Shown here: positions 38,794 to 51,324 of the stretch, one piece after another
Position numbering within the stretch: the stretch's first letter is position 1
Layout: each line of letters starts with the position of its first letter
From: Tiliqua scincoides
Lineage: Eukaryota; Chordata; Lepidosauria; Squamata; Scincidae
Length of the DNA: 64,000 bases
Assembly: GCF_035046505.1 (NCBI RefSeq)
Contig: NC_089821.1
Coordinates: forward strand, 62,280,256 to 62,344,255
Reading direction: 5' to 3'
Made by a program: the position numbers and the translations under genes
Notes under the pieces: model-generated
The model's database searches: none
Seen by the model: the letters and a program-made list of their open reading frames with translations, nothing else
Told to the model about the DNA's origin: nothing

Positions 38794-38975
38794 GGGCCCA
38801 ATCCTGTCCAACTTTCCAGCATTGGTGCAACTGTAATGCAGCCTCGAGGTAAGAGAACAAATGTTCCCAGTGTTCCTTGAGGAGGCCTCTGTGAGTGCCT
38901 CCCCACCACAGGATGCAGTGCATGTCCCATTGGCATGGCTGCATTGACACTGGAAAATTGGATAACATTGGGCCC
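38794..38975. mobile_element. Harbinger-like MITE copy 6
   Basis: GGGCCCAATCCTGTCC ... GGATAACATTGGGCCC, 182 bp. The flanks TGA and TGG nearly match. Confidence 0.75.
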
Positions 38976-40684
38976 TGGGTTTTTTTTCACCAGAGCTTGG
39001 GCCACTGTGGTCAGGTCTACAGTTAAGGCTGCAGGGAGTTGGCACATCAACCTATGCTTGGCAAACGACCTCCCCCCACCCCAGCAACCTGGCTATCCAA
39101 GAACACAAGAGCAGCAAAGAATCCAGGAGGAGCCCAAACTGCAAATCTGCTCTGCTCACCCCACAAGCCAAAGGCAAGACTACTGAATCTCTCAGTATCA
39201 CCTGGAATTTGCTGACCAGGAAGGACCAGAACCACAAGTTTCAATGAAGCTCTTTAGAAAATGCTTAGTTTGGCAGATAGAAAGGAGCTGCAGATAGATC
39301 TGGAAGCAAAACCGACCCCAGATGTTGTCTTGTGCTGTGCTGTGCTTTCAGAGCTAACACACATCACATCACAATGTGTCACTGAAGAGGGAGCTACACT
39401 ATTATTAGTAAAATATGATGTCCAGTGAAACTGCTCAGGGAAAGGAAAGCACCTGGATGGGTTGGAGAAAATCCCTCTCTGCTTGCCCTCCAAAATTCAA
39501 GCAAGGAACTTCTACAAAGCCAGGATTACTATCCAAGAAAAGGTCCCCCAAACTCAGCAACTGACGGACAAAAATAAGGTGGTTGGAAGAAAGGGGAAGG
39601 AACCAGACAAACGTATGGGCTGGGCTGGGCTGGGCAGTGCCAGGAAGCTCTCCCTGGAAGTGAAACTGGTCCTGTGAACCTGAAAGCAGCTCTCCTCTTG
39701 GGTCTGGTGCTCTGGTTGACCAAAGCTGACCTCCTTTCTTGGCCACCAAGGTGAGTCTGTCCTGGACCCAAACAGAAGAAAGGCTGAAGGTCAGAGTTGA
39801 AGACCCATTTTCTGCAGCTATGACATTTGGGGTGGGTGGGTGGGTGGGTGGCATATCCGCTGGCAACTGGTGAGAAAATGGCAGCAGAGAGGGGAAGAAT
39901 CAATCTTGCCCTACTCTGCAGTCCTCACCTGCATTAGCCCCTCCCCATTTTTTTCAGAAGTCAAGAACTGCTGTTCATGAAACACACCTTACTGGCTTCT
40001 GGACCTAGCTCCTTTCAACTGCAGCCCTATGCACACTTTGCTAGGAATTCAGTGCAGTCGGACTTCCTTCCAAGCAAGAGTTGCGCTGTGAAGCATGTCA
40101 CCAAGGGAATGTTTCTGTCCTTTGGCTTTCATAAAGTATGATCTTACAGAAATGTTCCTAGACGAATGAGATCAAAACCACACAAAGTCTGCAGCTGGTA
40201 GGGGAGGGGGGCTCCCTCCTCTCAGCCACTTCCTGATCTGCCCAGCTGAAGAGGCTGCTGCTTTTTCCTGCATCATGCAAGGTTGTATTATGTGAGCAGG
40301 GAGGGAGAGGGAGGGGTAGCAGAGTGGTGAACAGTTTCCTGTCTGTGTGTGTGAGGGGGCTCTGTTTGAAATCTGTAACTGCAGAATTGCCTTTATTCAG
40401 TGTGTCTGGGAAGGAGCAGGAGGGGAGTAGTGCCTAGTAGTTAGGAAGGCTCACACACTTCTCCCTGCTTTCCAGGTTTACTGGGTGAGCAGCTGAATTG
40501 GGGGGGGGCATGGATCTGTTAGATCTATTCACTACTACTATCCCAAACTAAGGAGAGCAGGTGGAGGGGGGCCATGATTGAAGTGGACTTGTACAGTGAC
40601 ACATTGTGATGCAGGCTGGGAGTTAATTGGTTTTTCACAGTATGATATACTTTGATGGTATTTTTCCCCTCAGTTGAAAGACAC
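38976..40684. other. Intergenic, mostly unique
   Basis: No gene seen. It contains a (GGGT)n run at about 39830-39852, a GGGCT run at about 39618-39640, and a decayed palindromic MITE near 40020-40095. Confidence 0.4.
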
Positions 40685-41215
40685 TAAGGCAGGGCTTTTC
40701 AGACTGGGGCGTCATGATGCCCCAGCCTGTGGGCCCTGGCTTCTACGCCTTTAAGGGGCGGGGGCAGCCAGGAGGCAGGGAGGAGGCAGTGGTGCAATCC
40801 CCAGGATCGTGCCGCTCAGGGGGACTGCAGGGGCTTGGGTTCACTTACCCAAGCCTCCTGCAGACTCCCAGGGTTGCGGGGATCCCTGTGCAACCTTCTG
40901 CAGGGCTCCCTGCAGCTTTGAAAGCGAAAGTGGAGTGATTGCACCCCGCCTCCGCTAAAGTGGAAGTGGAGCGTGATCACTCCGCTTTCACCTCTGAAGC
41001 TGCGGGGAGTCCTGCAGAAGGTCGCGCAGGGCTCCCCAAACCCCTGGGAGTCTGCAGGAAGCTTGGGTAAGTGGACCCAAGCCCCTGCAGCCCCCCTGAG
41101 CGGCACAATCCTGGGTATCACGCCGCTGCCTTCCCCCCGCCCCCACTGCCTCCCCCTCCCGCCCTGCAAGAACTTAGAGCGGCTCAAACTCTCCTTAGAG
41201 TTTGAAAACTGCTGA
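40685..41215. mobile_element. Fold-back hAT-like MITE CAGGGCTTTTCAGACTGGGG
   Basis: The halves mirror each other around about 40955 (GGAAGTGGAGCGTGATCACT; CTGCAGAAGGT arms). Right end GAGTTTGAAAACTGCTG. A relative of 61417-61930. Confidence 0.65.
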
Positions 41216-41261
41216 GCTACAGTTAGTGATTACGTTAGTGATTTTTTGTGATTCTGCACAC

Positions 41262-41684
41262 CAGTGTTCCCAAACCTTTTCGACTAGCAGCTCCCTTGAC
41301 CTACTGGGCCACTGGCCTTGGCTCCCCATTAGGGCTACAATCTATACATCATTGTTCTCAAACTTTTTAGAGGCCCTAGACGGATGCTGCCAAGGGGTTA
41401 TATGCCAATGGGTGTGGTTATTATGGTGATTGGGCAGCAGTGCTCCCCTCCCCCAAGCAGCAACTTATTTACCCCTTGATGCACATAGCCTAATCTGCAC
41501 TGTCAGTTTCGTGAACCACCAAAAATTGAGTCACACCCCACTGTTGGGTTCCAGACACACAGTTTGATAACAGCTGTTATACATTGTATAGGGCAGCGGG
41601 TATTTTTTGTGAGGATTGCGCAGCTCCCCTGGCTGGATTCAGCAGCTCCCCAGGGAGCCATGGCTCATAGTTTGGGAACCACTG
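41262..41684. mobile_element. hAT MITE CAGTGTTCCCAAACC
   Basis: A 423-bp element with right end ATAGTTTGGGAACCACTG. The flanks CTGCACAC and CTGTACAC match at 7 of 8. Confidence 0.82.
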
Positions 41685-41742
41685 CTGTACACAGTTTCTT
41701 GGGAGAAAGTTCAATTGAATATAAAGGGGTTTACTTCTGAGT

Positions 41743-41873
41743 TGTTACTGTTGTGTCCGACTCTTTGTGACCCTATGGACCACAGCACGCCAGGCCCCCC
41801 TGTCTACCACTAACTTCTGGAGTTTGTAAACATTCATGTTCATTGCCTCTGTGACACTATCTAACCCAGTGCC
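41743..41873 (-). mobile_element. BovB (RTE) LINE ORF2 C-terminal fragment
   Basis: The minus strand encodes KLQKLVVDRGAWRAVVHRVT and then KSRTQQ, the C-terminal signature of BovB ORF2 (compare LRELVMDREAWRAAVHGVAK in the ruminant element). A 130-bp remnant. BovB is widespread in squamates. Confidence 0.82.
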
Positions 41874-44561
41874 TCTTGGGTGTTTTAGACCGGGACCCAC
41901 ATTTCATGATGAAAATCTGTCTGGGACCCACTGGAAATGATGTCATTAACCTGGAAGTTATGTCATGCCTGGAAGTGACATCATCAAGCAGGAAGTGCCA
42001 TCACTGTGATGCCAATGCTGGAAGTGATGTCATTAAGCAGAAAGGGCCATCACTTCCAGGTTCCTTTCCTCTAAAGAGCTCAGGGTGGGGTGCATGATTC
42101 CTCCCCTTATTTTGTCCTCCCAACAACCCTGTGAGGTAGGCAAGACTGAGAGATAATAGTCATGACATGAAATGAATAATAGTAATGGCTGGAAAATAAA
42201 TGCAGTGAATATCTTCCTGCAAGCAATGGCTGAAGTTTTGCATGAAATGGTATATAACATGATGGTATTATTGCAAAAAGCCACAATTTCCACAACTTTG
42301 GTCACTAGGATGTCACCCCCCCCCCCCAAGGATGTCTCATTGGTTTGTTTTAAATTAAGGCAGTGGTTCTCAAACTTTTAGCACTGGGTCCCACTTTTTA
42401 GAATGACAATCTGTCCAAGACCCACCAGAAGTGATGTCATGGCTGGAAGTGACATCGTCAAGCAAAATAAAATAAATAATTATAAATAATTAAATTAAAG
42501 AAAAACAAATAATTAAATAAGGGGAAGCCAGCCCTGTTTCACCAAGTGAATTTTCTCTGTAGCCTGCCTGCAATAACACCCCCCCCCCCACACACACACA
42601 AAATTCAACCCTCCCCAGTGCCTAGTTCAGTGTAAGTTCTCATATTTCAAGCATATCACTATCAGGACTCACCTGACTTTGCAAGTCTAAAAACAAATAA
42701 AAATTTATCTTAAAACTCAAGCCTCTGTTTTATTCTTTTGGGGGGGGGGAGGATGCTGCCTTCTGGAGCATTGGTTTAGCTCCACTTTCATCAGATTGGG
42801 ACCGCAGCTAGCTCTCTATTCCCTTTTGCCTGCCTTGACCAGGAACCAAGGCACATTTGCCTACTCATGAGTAAATGCGACTGTGTGGCTTACTTTCGCT
42901 TTCCATAGGGCTCAATACATTAAAGAAACAAATAAATAAGGGGAAGCTAGCCCTGTTTCACCAAATGAATTTTCTCTGTAGCCTTCCTGCAATAACACCC
43001 CCCCACACACACACACACACAAATTCAGTGAGATTTTCAGCCCTTCCCAGTGCCCACCTTCCCAACTCAAGCCTCTGTTTTATTCCTGGGGTGGGGGGGT
43101 ACTGCTTTCTGGAGCATTTATTGAGCCCCACTTTCATCAGATTGGGACCATGCAGCCAGCCTTTCATTCCCCTGTTTCTGATTTGACCAGCAGCCAGGGT
43201 ACTTGCGAGTAAACGCGACTGTGTTGCTTACTTTCATTTTCCATAGGGCTCAATACATTCACAGCTGGGAGGGAGGGACTACCTTCTTGTGTGTTCTTTG
43301 GGGGCTGCAATCATTGGATGGGAACCATTCTGGTGTAGTTGGATTGCTCTCTGCCTGCCCTTTCCGACAGACTAAGGCAAGTTTGCCTACTCACGAGTAG
43401 ACGCGTGATATGGCTCGGTTTCACTTTCCATAGGGCTCCATGCATTTTTTGTTTTCTGGTTTTTTGGCCATAACTGTTGATGAAAAGGAGAAATTTCACT
43501 CTGGTTTTTTTATTGCATTCTGCTGGAAGTTCCACATCCAATAGTATATGGCATGATGGGGTTATTCCTAACCTCCGTGTGGTTAGCGATGTTGGGTCAT
43601 TTGTGGTGTCATCCCCCAAGGGTGGTACCTAGGGTGGACCACCCCACCTGCCCCCTGTTAGCTGCAAAGGAGCCCATCTGAGGCAAGGGTGGGAAGGGGC
43701 AGCTTCAGACTCCCACCTGAAATTCAAGAGACAGGCTCTGCTCTGCTCTGGTCTGCCATGCTCACTGGAGAAATGAAACAGGTGCTGCCTTGCTCCTTTG
43801 TGCCTGCGCATGCCGCTCTTTTAGACCCCGAGGGAAAGAAGCTTCTCTCATACACGATTTGGAAAATGGTGGTGCCCACTGCCAGAATCCAAGATGGCAC
43901 CGTCCAGCTTTTTGCGACCCACCCAAAATCGGATCACGACCCACCAAGTGTGTCACGACCCACAGTTTGAGAACCTCTGATCTAATCATCTCCTCTCAGT
44001 GGTGTCACGAGGAGGTGCGGGTGGTGCTGGCCGCACCTGGTGACATGCACGGTGAGGGTGGTGCGCACTGTGGGGGTAACATGCTAAAATCGCGGTGGTT
44101 AGGAGTAGTACTGTCATTATATACTGTTGGATGCAGAATTTCCAGCAGAATGCAATGCAAAAACCAGAGTGAAATATTTCCTTTCTATCAAATGTTATAG
44201 CCAAAGAACCGGAAAACAAAAAATGCATGGAGCCCTATGGAAAGTGAGCCATATTGCACGTTTACTTGTGAGTAGGTGAACTTGCCTTAGTCCGTTGAAA
44301 AGGGCAGGCTGAGAGGAATCCAACAACACCAGAATGGTCCTGATCCAGTGAATGCAGCCCCCAAAAACCCCTGAGAAGGAAGTCCCCCCCCAAGCAGACA
44401 AATGTACTAAACCCTATGGAAAACGAAACTAAGCCTCAAATGTACTTAGCATTTACTTGCGAGTAAACTAATGTGCCTTGGCTGGTGGTAAGGCCAAGCA
44501 ATATGAAGCCACCAGAATGGTCCTGATCTGATGGAACTGGAGCTCAACAAATGCTCTAGAA
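41874..44561. mobile_element. Mosaic of hAT-like non-autonomous elements
   Basis: This block contains an internal segment shared with 5.9 and 11.0 kb (42080-42330), a CAGTGGTTCTCAAACTTTTAG start at 42361, repeated CTACTCATGAGTAAA / CCATAGGGCTC units (42860, 43210, 43390), a GACCCACAGTTTGAGAACC end near 43978, and a reversed copy from CAGTGGTGTCACGAGG (43999) onward. Exact element boundaries are unclear. Confidence 0.5.
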
Positions 44562-44925
44562 CAGTGGTTCTCACACATTTAGCACTGGGGCCCACCAGGA
44601 CAGAATGAGAATCTGTCAGGGCCCACCAGAAGTGATGTCATGACAGGAAGTGACATCACCAAGCAGGAAAATGTTTAACTATCCTAGGCTGCAATCCTAC
44701 CCACAATTACCCAGGAGTAAGTTTCCTTTACTATCATTGTTAAAAGAATATACATAGTAGTTTGTTAAAAGTACAGGTCTATAACATTTCCCCAAATGCA
44801 GTCACATATCATGGTAGCATCAAGTCTAATATATTAAAAATAAAATATTGAAATGAATGGCAACCCACCTGAAATTGGCTTGCGACCCACCTAGTGGGTC
44901 CTGACCCACAGTTTAAGAAACACTG
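44562..44925. mobile_element. hAT MITE, same family as 6276-6685, reversed
   Basis: CAGTGGTTCTCACACATTTA ... CCACAGTTTAAGAAACACTG, 364 bp. The flanks CTCTAGAA and CTCTAATG match partly. A fragment of the GGCTGCAATCCTA type lies inside (44690). Confidence 0.75.
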
Positions 44926-45592
44926 CTCTAATGGACATGGAGGAAATTCTGAGCTACCAGCATTTCCTCTACGAGCCACTGGAGGAGGAGGACAGTGGTG
45001 GCAGTGATGGTGCTGAATGCCAAGGGAGAGAGAAGCCATCCCCCTTCTCTTCTTGCTCACTACCATGTGACAAGAAGATGAAGTTGGTCCAGACTCCATG
45101 AAGCAAGTGGATGGGCACAGTGTAGTACCACTTCCCCCAACTCACTGACTAGTGCAAGTTTTCAACTCATATTGTGAATGGGCTGCCCCTGCAGATGTGC
45201 ATATTGGTTTATATGTTTCCATGCAATTTTCCACAGTTCCTTACCATACCTTATTCCACGGATTCTTCTGGATGAAAATTCCCCTTTTAATGAGCATGGG
45301 TATCTTACTGTTCGGCCATGTCGCCGCATGTATTCCAAGTCGATCAGGGCACAGGGATGCTCTGGGTAATTACATCTGCTTGGACATCCCATTGCACAGC
45401 CTTCTGAGATGCTGGCAATAGATGTGACTGGCCAGAGCGTCTGTGTTCTGTGGAATATATGTGGTGGTAAACTCTGGTATGAATGGGTATCACTTTTTTA
45501 GAGAACAGTGGTCATGAGTTTGGTGATCATTGCTATATAATTATTTGAGAACAACAACACTTTATCATGGTCACTTTATTTTTTTTTTCCAG
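44926..45592. other. Upstream flank of the NLRP gene
   Basis: Unique-looking sequence. No promoter motif stands out, and no CpG island is present. A 5' non-coding exon may lie here or further upstream. Confidence 0.4.
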
Positions 45593-45618
45593 ATTATATG
45601 TAATGTTTGGTGAGAAAC

Positions 45619-45886
45619 ATGGATAACAGTGTGAGAGAAATCCTCTACAATGCCCTGCAAGAACTTCTGGAAGATCAGTTTAAAGAGTTTAAATGGAGGT
45701 TACGAAACCTTGACCACAAGAGAAAAATTCCTGCAGCTCAGCTGGAGAAGGCCGACAAAATGGATATTGTGGATCTCCTCTGCAGCTTTTATGGAGAAGA
45801 TAATGCAGGAAATGTTTGCATTGGTGTCCTTGAAGCTCTCCACCTAAAAGGTGCTGCTGGTAATCTCAGAGAAGATATATGGAATG
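45619..45886 (+). CDS. NLRP gene, pyrin-domain exon
   Basis: 89 codons from ATG 45619 ([70 protein letters not shown]), a full six-helix PYD. A polypyrimidine-AG acceptor ends at 45592 and the donor is G|GTGAGA, phase 1. The upstream in-frame TTG at 45607 is not the start. Confidence 0.93.
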
Positions 45887-48800
45887 GTGAGAAAACCTTT
45901 GTGAATTCTCAAAAAGTCTTTGACTTTTTCTCTTGTTTAGGAAAGGCAGTTTAAAAAATGTTGGAAGAGCAAACTTATCCCGTTTATGATTTCATTGTCT
46001 TCTTTCTTCAGAATCATTTGCAAGTACAAAGAAAGCTGAATCAGTAGATAGAATGCTGGGCTTAGATTTGGCTCACCTAGGCTCTAGTGCAAGTTTATCT
46101 TTCTCTGCCTCAGGTTTCTATCTGTAACTTAGGGCCCAATCCTATCCAACTTTCCAGTGCTGATGCAGCTGCAGCACAGCCCCAAAGTAAGGGAAAAAAC
46201 ATTCCTTTATCTTGGGGAGGCCTCTGTGACTGCCCCTCCACTGCAGGATGTAGCACACACCCCATTGGCACAGATGCATTGCTGCTCGAAAGTTGGACTG
46301 GGCCCTTAACTGGGATTAGCAGACCATGTAGTGGCTGGCACAGTTACGTCCCACATGATCCCTCATAATACTAGAGGTATGAGAAGAATCAGAGAAGGAG
46401 CAACCAAAACCTCTGGTACTAAATCTCTATTTGTTGTTTATCATTTTACACAATTGCTAAGGCATGCAGAAGTTTTTAAAGTCAACGCCCCCACTGTTAT
46501 TTGTTTAATTGGAAGGTTACTTATTTTTCTCTGAACTTCTGGTACTGCGATTTTGACAAGCTCCTTTTGGGTCCCAGTCATTAAAACATTGCATCTAGAC
46601 TTTTAAAATTAATCTTTGATATTTTAACTTATTCTTATATAATAATAATAATAATAATAATAAGTTACAACATTGTAAGAATAAGAATCATCTACAGAAT
46701 GTGAACAGTTTATTAACATTTGATTGATGGTACCATATGCCAAAATAACAGTTCACTCTTCCATAAATGCCTTTCTTCCAGATAGGGTGGGAGATCTGAT
46801 GAGGGTTGGGCTCTGGTACTTTGAACTGCTGTGTAGAAGGGGCCATTTAAGCAGGCAGAATTAGTTGCCAGGCAGAGACAAAAGAAACAATACCTGCTGA
46901 GATTCTCTGGTCACAGCAATATCTGTCAAGGGTTGTCTTTTTCTGAAATGGCTTGCTATCCACTAGTAATTCTGCATCCAGAAGAAAGTGCTCCTCCATC
47001 CCCTTAAATGTGCAGTAGGCCCCCATGATGCTGTTCTTTTTCATTTTTACGTATTTATTTTATTGGATGTTTGACTGACCAGGTGCATCATTTGAGGGGG
47101 AAGTCACACACCATCCCCAAAGACTAAGATCATCCTCCGAGATGGGTATGTTTCTTATCAACGTTCTTTATACTTTTTAATAACATCTATCTCAAAGTAA
47201 TATCTACAATGGCATGCATAGGAAATAGAACATTACTGCATGGAAAATACAACATAAAATTAGAATGCATTGTATTTCTTTAAAGTTCAAAAACAAAGTA
47301 AAATTAAAGGGGGGAGAACACACTTGTGTGCTTGTCATGGTGATTGGGGCATCCTAACAGCCATTTGGGGCGAGATGCTGCATGATGGGGTAAGAAGCTG
47401 AACTAACCTCCCTGAAAGGAAATTGGCTTTTCTACCAGTGCCTCTCTGATAGCAGCAACATCCCTTAATATAGCCAAGGATTCTCCCCCAAGGAGTTGCA
47501 GACTTCTTACAGCATGCAGAGTTAAAGATGTAGGGTGCATGTATAACACACATAGTTTCTTGTTAAAATATATTGTCATATACAGGTATAAATACATATA
47601 CTGTATAATATATGACATATTACATATACTCTGTGTGTGTGTGTGTGTGTGTGTAAAATTAAAGATATATTGTGTGTGTGTGTGTATAATTAAAGTATAT
47701 CTTATTAAAATTAAAATTATTAATTAAAATAATTATTATTAATTATTAAAATTAAAATTAAAGATATACTTATACTTATATCTTATTATATTTACTTTTC
47801 TCCAGAATGTCTTAACAATATACTTTTGTGACCATCTCAGATTATAGATCAACATATATGGACTACACTAAAGAAAAATTTCAAACCATGAGAGATGGGA
47901 ATTCTCTTCCTGGTGAATCTGTGCTTCTAAAAGAACGATTTTCAAATCTTATTATTGTAGATCACCGACCTAAAGAAGCAAGAGAACATGAAATCATGAC
48001 TTCAGGATGGCAACATGCTCAAATAATGAGGAACAGAGACAGTCAGTCAATTACTATTCCAACACTATTTAAACCTGATAAATGTGGGCTAGTCCCTGAT
48101 ACAGTTGTGCTGCAGGGGGCTGCAGGGATTGGGAAAACGATGACAGCAAGAAAAATCATGCTGGACTGGGCCTGTGGAGAGCTTTATCAGGGCATGTTTG
48201 ATTACATTTTCTATATTCATTGTAGAGAAATGAACCTCAATAAAAAGCAGAGTAGTATTGCAGACCTGCTTTTTAAACAGTTGCCCAGTGAGGATGCAAT
48301 TAGAGAATTGCTGAAGAATCCTCAGAAACTCCTGTTTGTAATTGATGGGTTTGATGAATTAAGGTTTTGTATTGATCAGCCTGAAGATCACCTCTGCAAC
48401 AATCCCTGGAAGAAGCAGTCAGTGACAATTGTACTGAGCAGTTTATTTAGGAGAAAAATGCTTCCTGAGTCTCGCCTGTTAATCACAACAAGACCAACAG
48501 CTCTAGAGAAACTCAGTCTGCTCCTGGGGAGATCACGTTATGCTGAGATCCTGGGATTTTCACCAGAGGACAGGAGAGAATATTTCCACAAATTCTTTCC
48601 AAATAAAGACCAAGCAGAAAAAGCTTTCAGAGTGGCCCAACAGAATGAAACACTCTTCACCATGTGCTTTGTTCCTATTGTATGTTGGATTATCTGCACT
48701 GTACTGAAAGAAGAGTTGAATGGAAGTGAGGATCTTGTGCAGAGCTCAAATACGATCACTGCCGTCTACATGCGTTACCTCTTGACGTTGTTAAAACCGC

Positions 48801-51228
48801 TCAAAAGCCAGGGAAAGGGACTTCTGCGAACAAACCTGAGAGGCCTGTGCTCTTTGGCTATGGATGGAATTTGGAAACGACAGATCTTGTTTGGGGAAGA
48901 AGTAATGCAGAAGTATGGATTAGATCAGGAGGACTCCCTCCCCCTTTTTCTGAATGAGAACATTTTCAAAAGGGACATTGAATGCATTTGTGCCTACAGC
49001 TTCATCCACTTGAGCTTTCAGGAGTTTTTTGCTGCTTTGTCTTACGTACTAGAAGAAGAAGAAGATGCCATGAGTCTTGAGAAACGTATCCAACATGTGA
49101 GAACATTGTTAGAAAGCTACAGGACCTCCAGGCATGACTTAGTATTAACAATTCGCTTCCTCTTTGGTCTTTTAAATGAAGAAAAAAGAATGAAGGGCTT
49201 GAAGAAAAGGTTAGGATGGAAAATGTCACAGTCCGTTAAAGAGCTGTTGCTGCAATGGGTGAAAGACACAACAAAAGCAAAGATAGTTTGTGGTTTCTCA
49301 TATAAACCTGAGCTATTTGGATTTTTGTTTGAGATTCAAGATGAATATTTTCTGAACAGCTCCCTGAATCATGTGACTGAAGTAAAATTAAGCAGAATTG
49401 TTCTTACTGAGATGGAAGAAGTGATCCTGGCATTTTGTCTTAAGAATTGTCATCACTTGGAAGTGCTGGATGCATTTTGCTGTTCACCTGTACAGGATAT
49501 TTTTGAGAAGGATGCGAGAAAAGTCAATCAAGAGGATAATGAAAGAGAAGAACTACTCAGCAGCTCACAAATACAATCAAATCAGTAAGTCTTAGCAGTA
49601 GTTTGAAATTAGTGAAACAGGTATTGACATCAACAAAGAAACAAGCTGGGCTCCAAATCCTTGTTCCCCTTTGCCTTTTTTAAAAAAAGTTGTAGCTATA
49701 TTAAAACTGTATGTTTGTGTACATAGTAATACTTAAGAATCTGATAGAAACTGGGATGGAAACATACAATGGTATGACACAGCAACAAAAAGTAAAGGCA
49801 CTCACTGTGTTCTCAAACCATTTTAGTCCCTTGAAAGTAACCTTAGCTAAGATATCAAAATGTGTGTTTCAGGTTGGGGAAATGGGAGGCGCAGGGACTC
49901 TGTGAGCTTGGGTAGGTGGCTCTGCTGTTCCCTGTCCAACACACAGAAAATTGAGCAGGAGGCCTCATCGCCCAAGCCAGGCTGTGCAAACCAGCCTGCA
50001 TTATATGTAAAATGCTTGGTGCCATTAGTATTATAATTGTGTAGAGTTGCCTCTGATGTTCAGTTTGAACAATATTTCAGAAACATTTCCCACAGTTTGA
50101 AATTGGAGGTGGATTTGAAAATTCCTGAAGGGTATACCTCTGAGGCATTTTGAGAGAAGCCAAATGAATCTGGATAGGATTTGCAGAATAACTTGTGGGA
50201 GGATTTGTATCCTTAGTGCTCATGCTGAGATTCTTTTAGGGAGAGTATCTTTGCTCGCTTCCTCCTGTTCTGCCTGTTGCCCCAAGATTAGTGCTTTTAA
50301 CATGTACACAACTATCAAGTTAATAGTGAAAATGGTTACTGCTGCATCAAATAAAGGTGAAGGGCAGCCAGGGTGAGGACTGCTTATCTAGGATTTTGCT
50401 GATGGTGTAGCAGGTTAAAGCAAGGATCAGATGGACAATAAGGAGGTCAGAAGGAGTAAGTTTATTCTATTGCTAGCAATATGTCTCAGCGGAATCTTTT
50501 CCCAAAGGCCGAGCCCCGAATCTTGGGGCAGACAGCTTATATTTCATTTCATTACATTGCATTTCATTGGTTAGATTTGATTGGCAGTTCATAAATGTGA
50601 CTTTAACTTCAGCCTATCCTAGCTGCTGAAGCAACTCACGTGAGAAACCCGCCTCTGCTTGCATCCCCTTCCTCTATTTCAGGGGAGTCCAAAGTTTTTG
50701 GCAGGAGGGCCACATCGTCTCTCAGACACTGTGTCAGGGGCCGGGGGAAAAAAGAATTAATTTATATTTAAAATTTGAATAAATTTACAGAAGTTTACGT
50801 AAATGAATATATTAAAGATAAACTTATATGAATGAATGAAGGTCTTGCAATAGCTCAAGGCCTATAAAAGGCCTTGCACAAAGCAAGGCTGGCCTTTCCT
50901 TTGCTGCTGCTACTGCATCACAGATGTGAAACAACAAGCAGTGGAGGGAGCCCTCATCCCACAGCTCACGCGAGAGGTCAAACAGTCGCCCTCACGCTGA
51001 GAGCAGTTGCGTCGGGCCAGTGTGGGCTCCAACAAATCTCTGGAGGGCCAGAGGCTCATTGGAGACTGGGGGCTCCCTGAGGGCCGCATTGAGAGGCTTC
51101 GAGGGCCGTAAGTGACCCCAGGGCTGGGGTTTGGGCACCCCTGCTCTATTTGAAGCTCCCAACTCTTGTTTCCGCGTTTGAAGTGGACCCAAACTTGGTC
51201 TGCGCCTGTTTTGCAAGACATTTCTCTA

Positions 51229-51324
<96 letters not shown>

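Larger units (their letters stand above)
45887..47840. other. NLRP intron 1
   Basis: Holds a Harbinger-like MITE (46132-46305), a short (TAA)n run at 46641-46663, GT-rich microsatellites (47632-47690) and AT-rich DNA. No linker exon was recognised. Confidence 0.5.
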
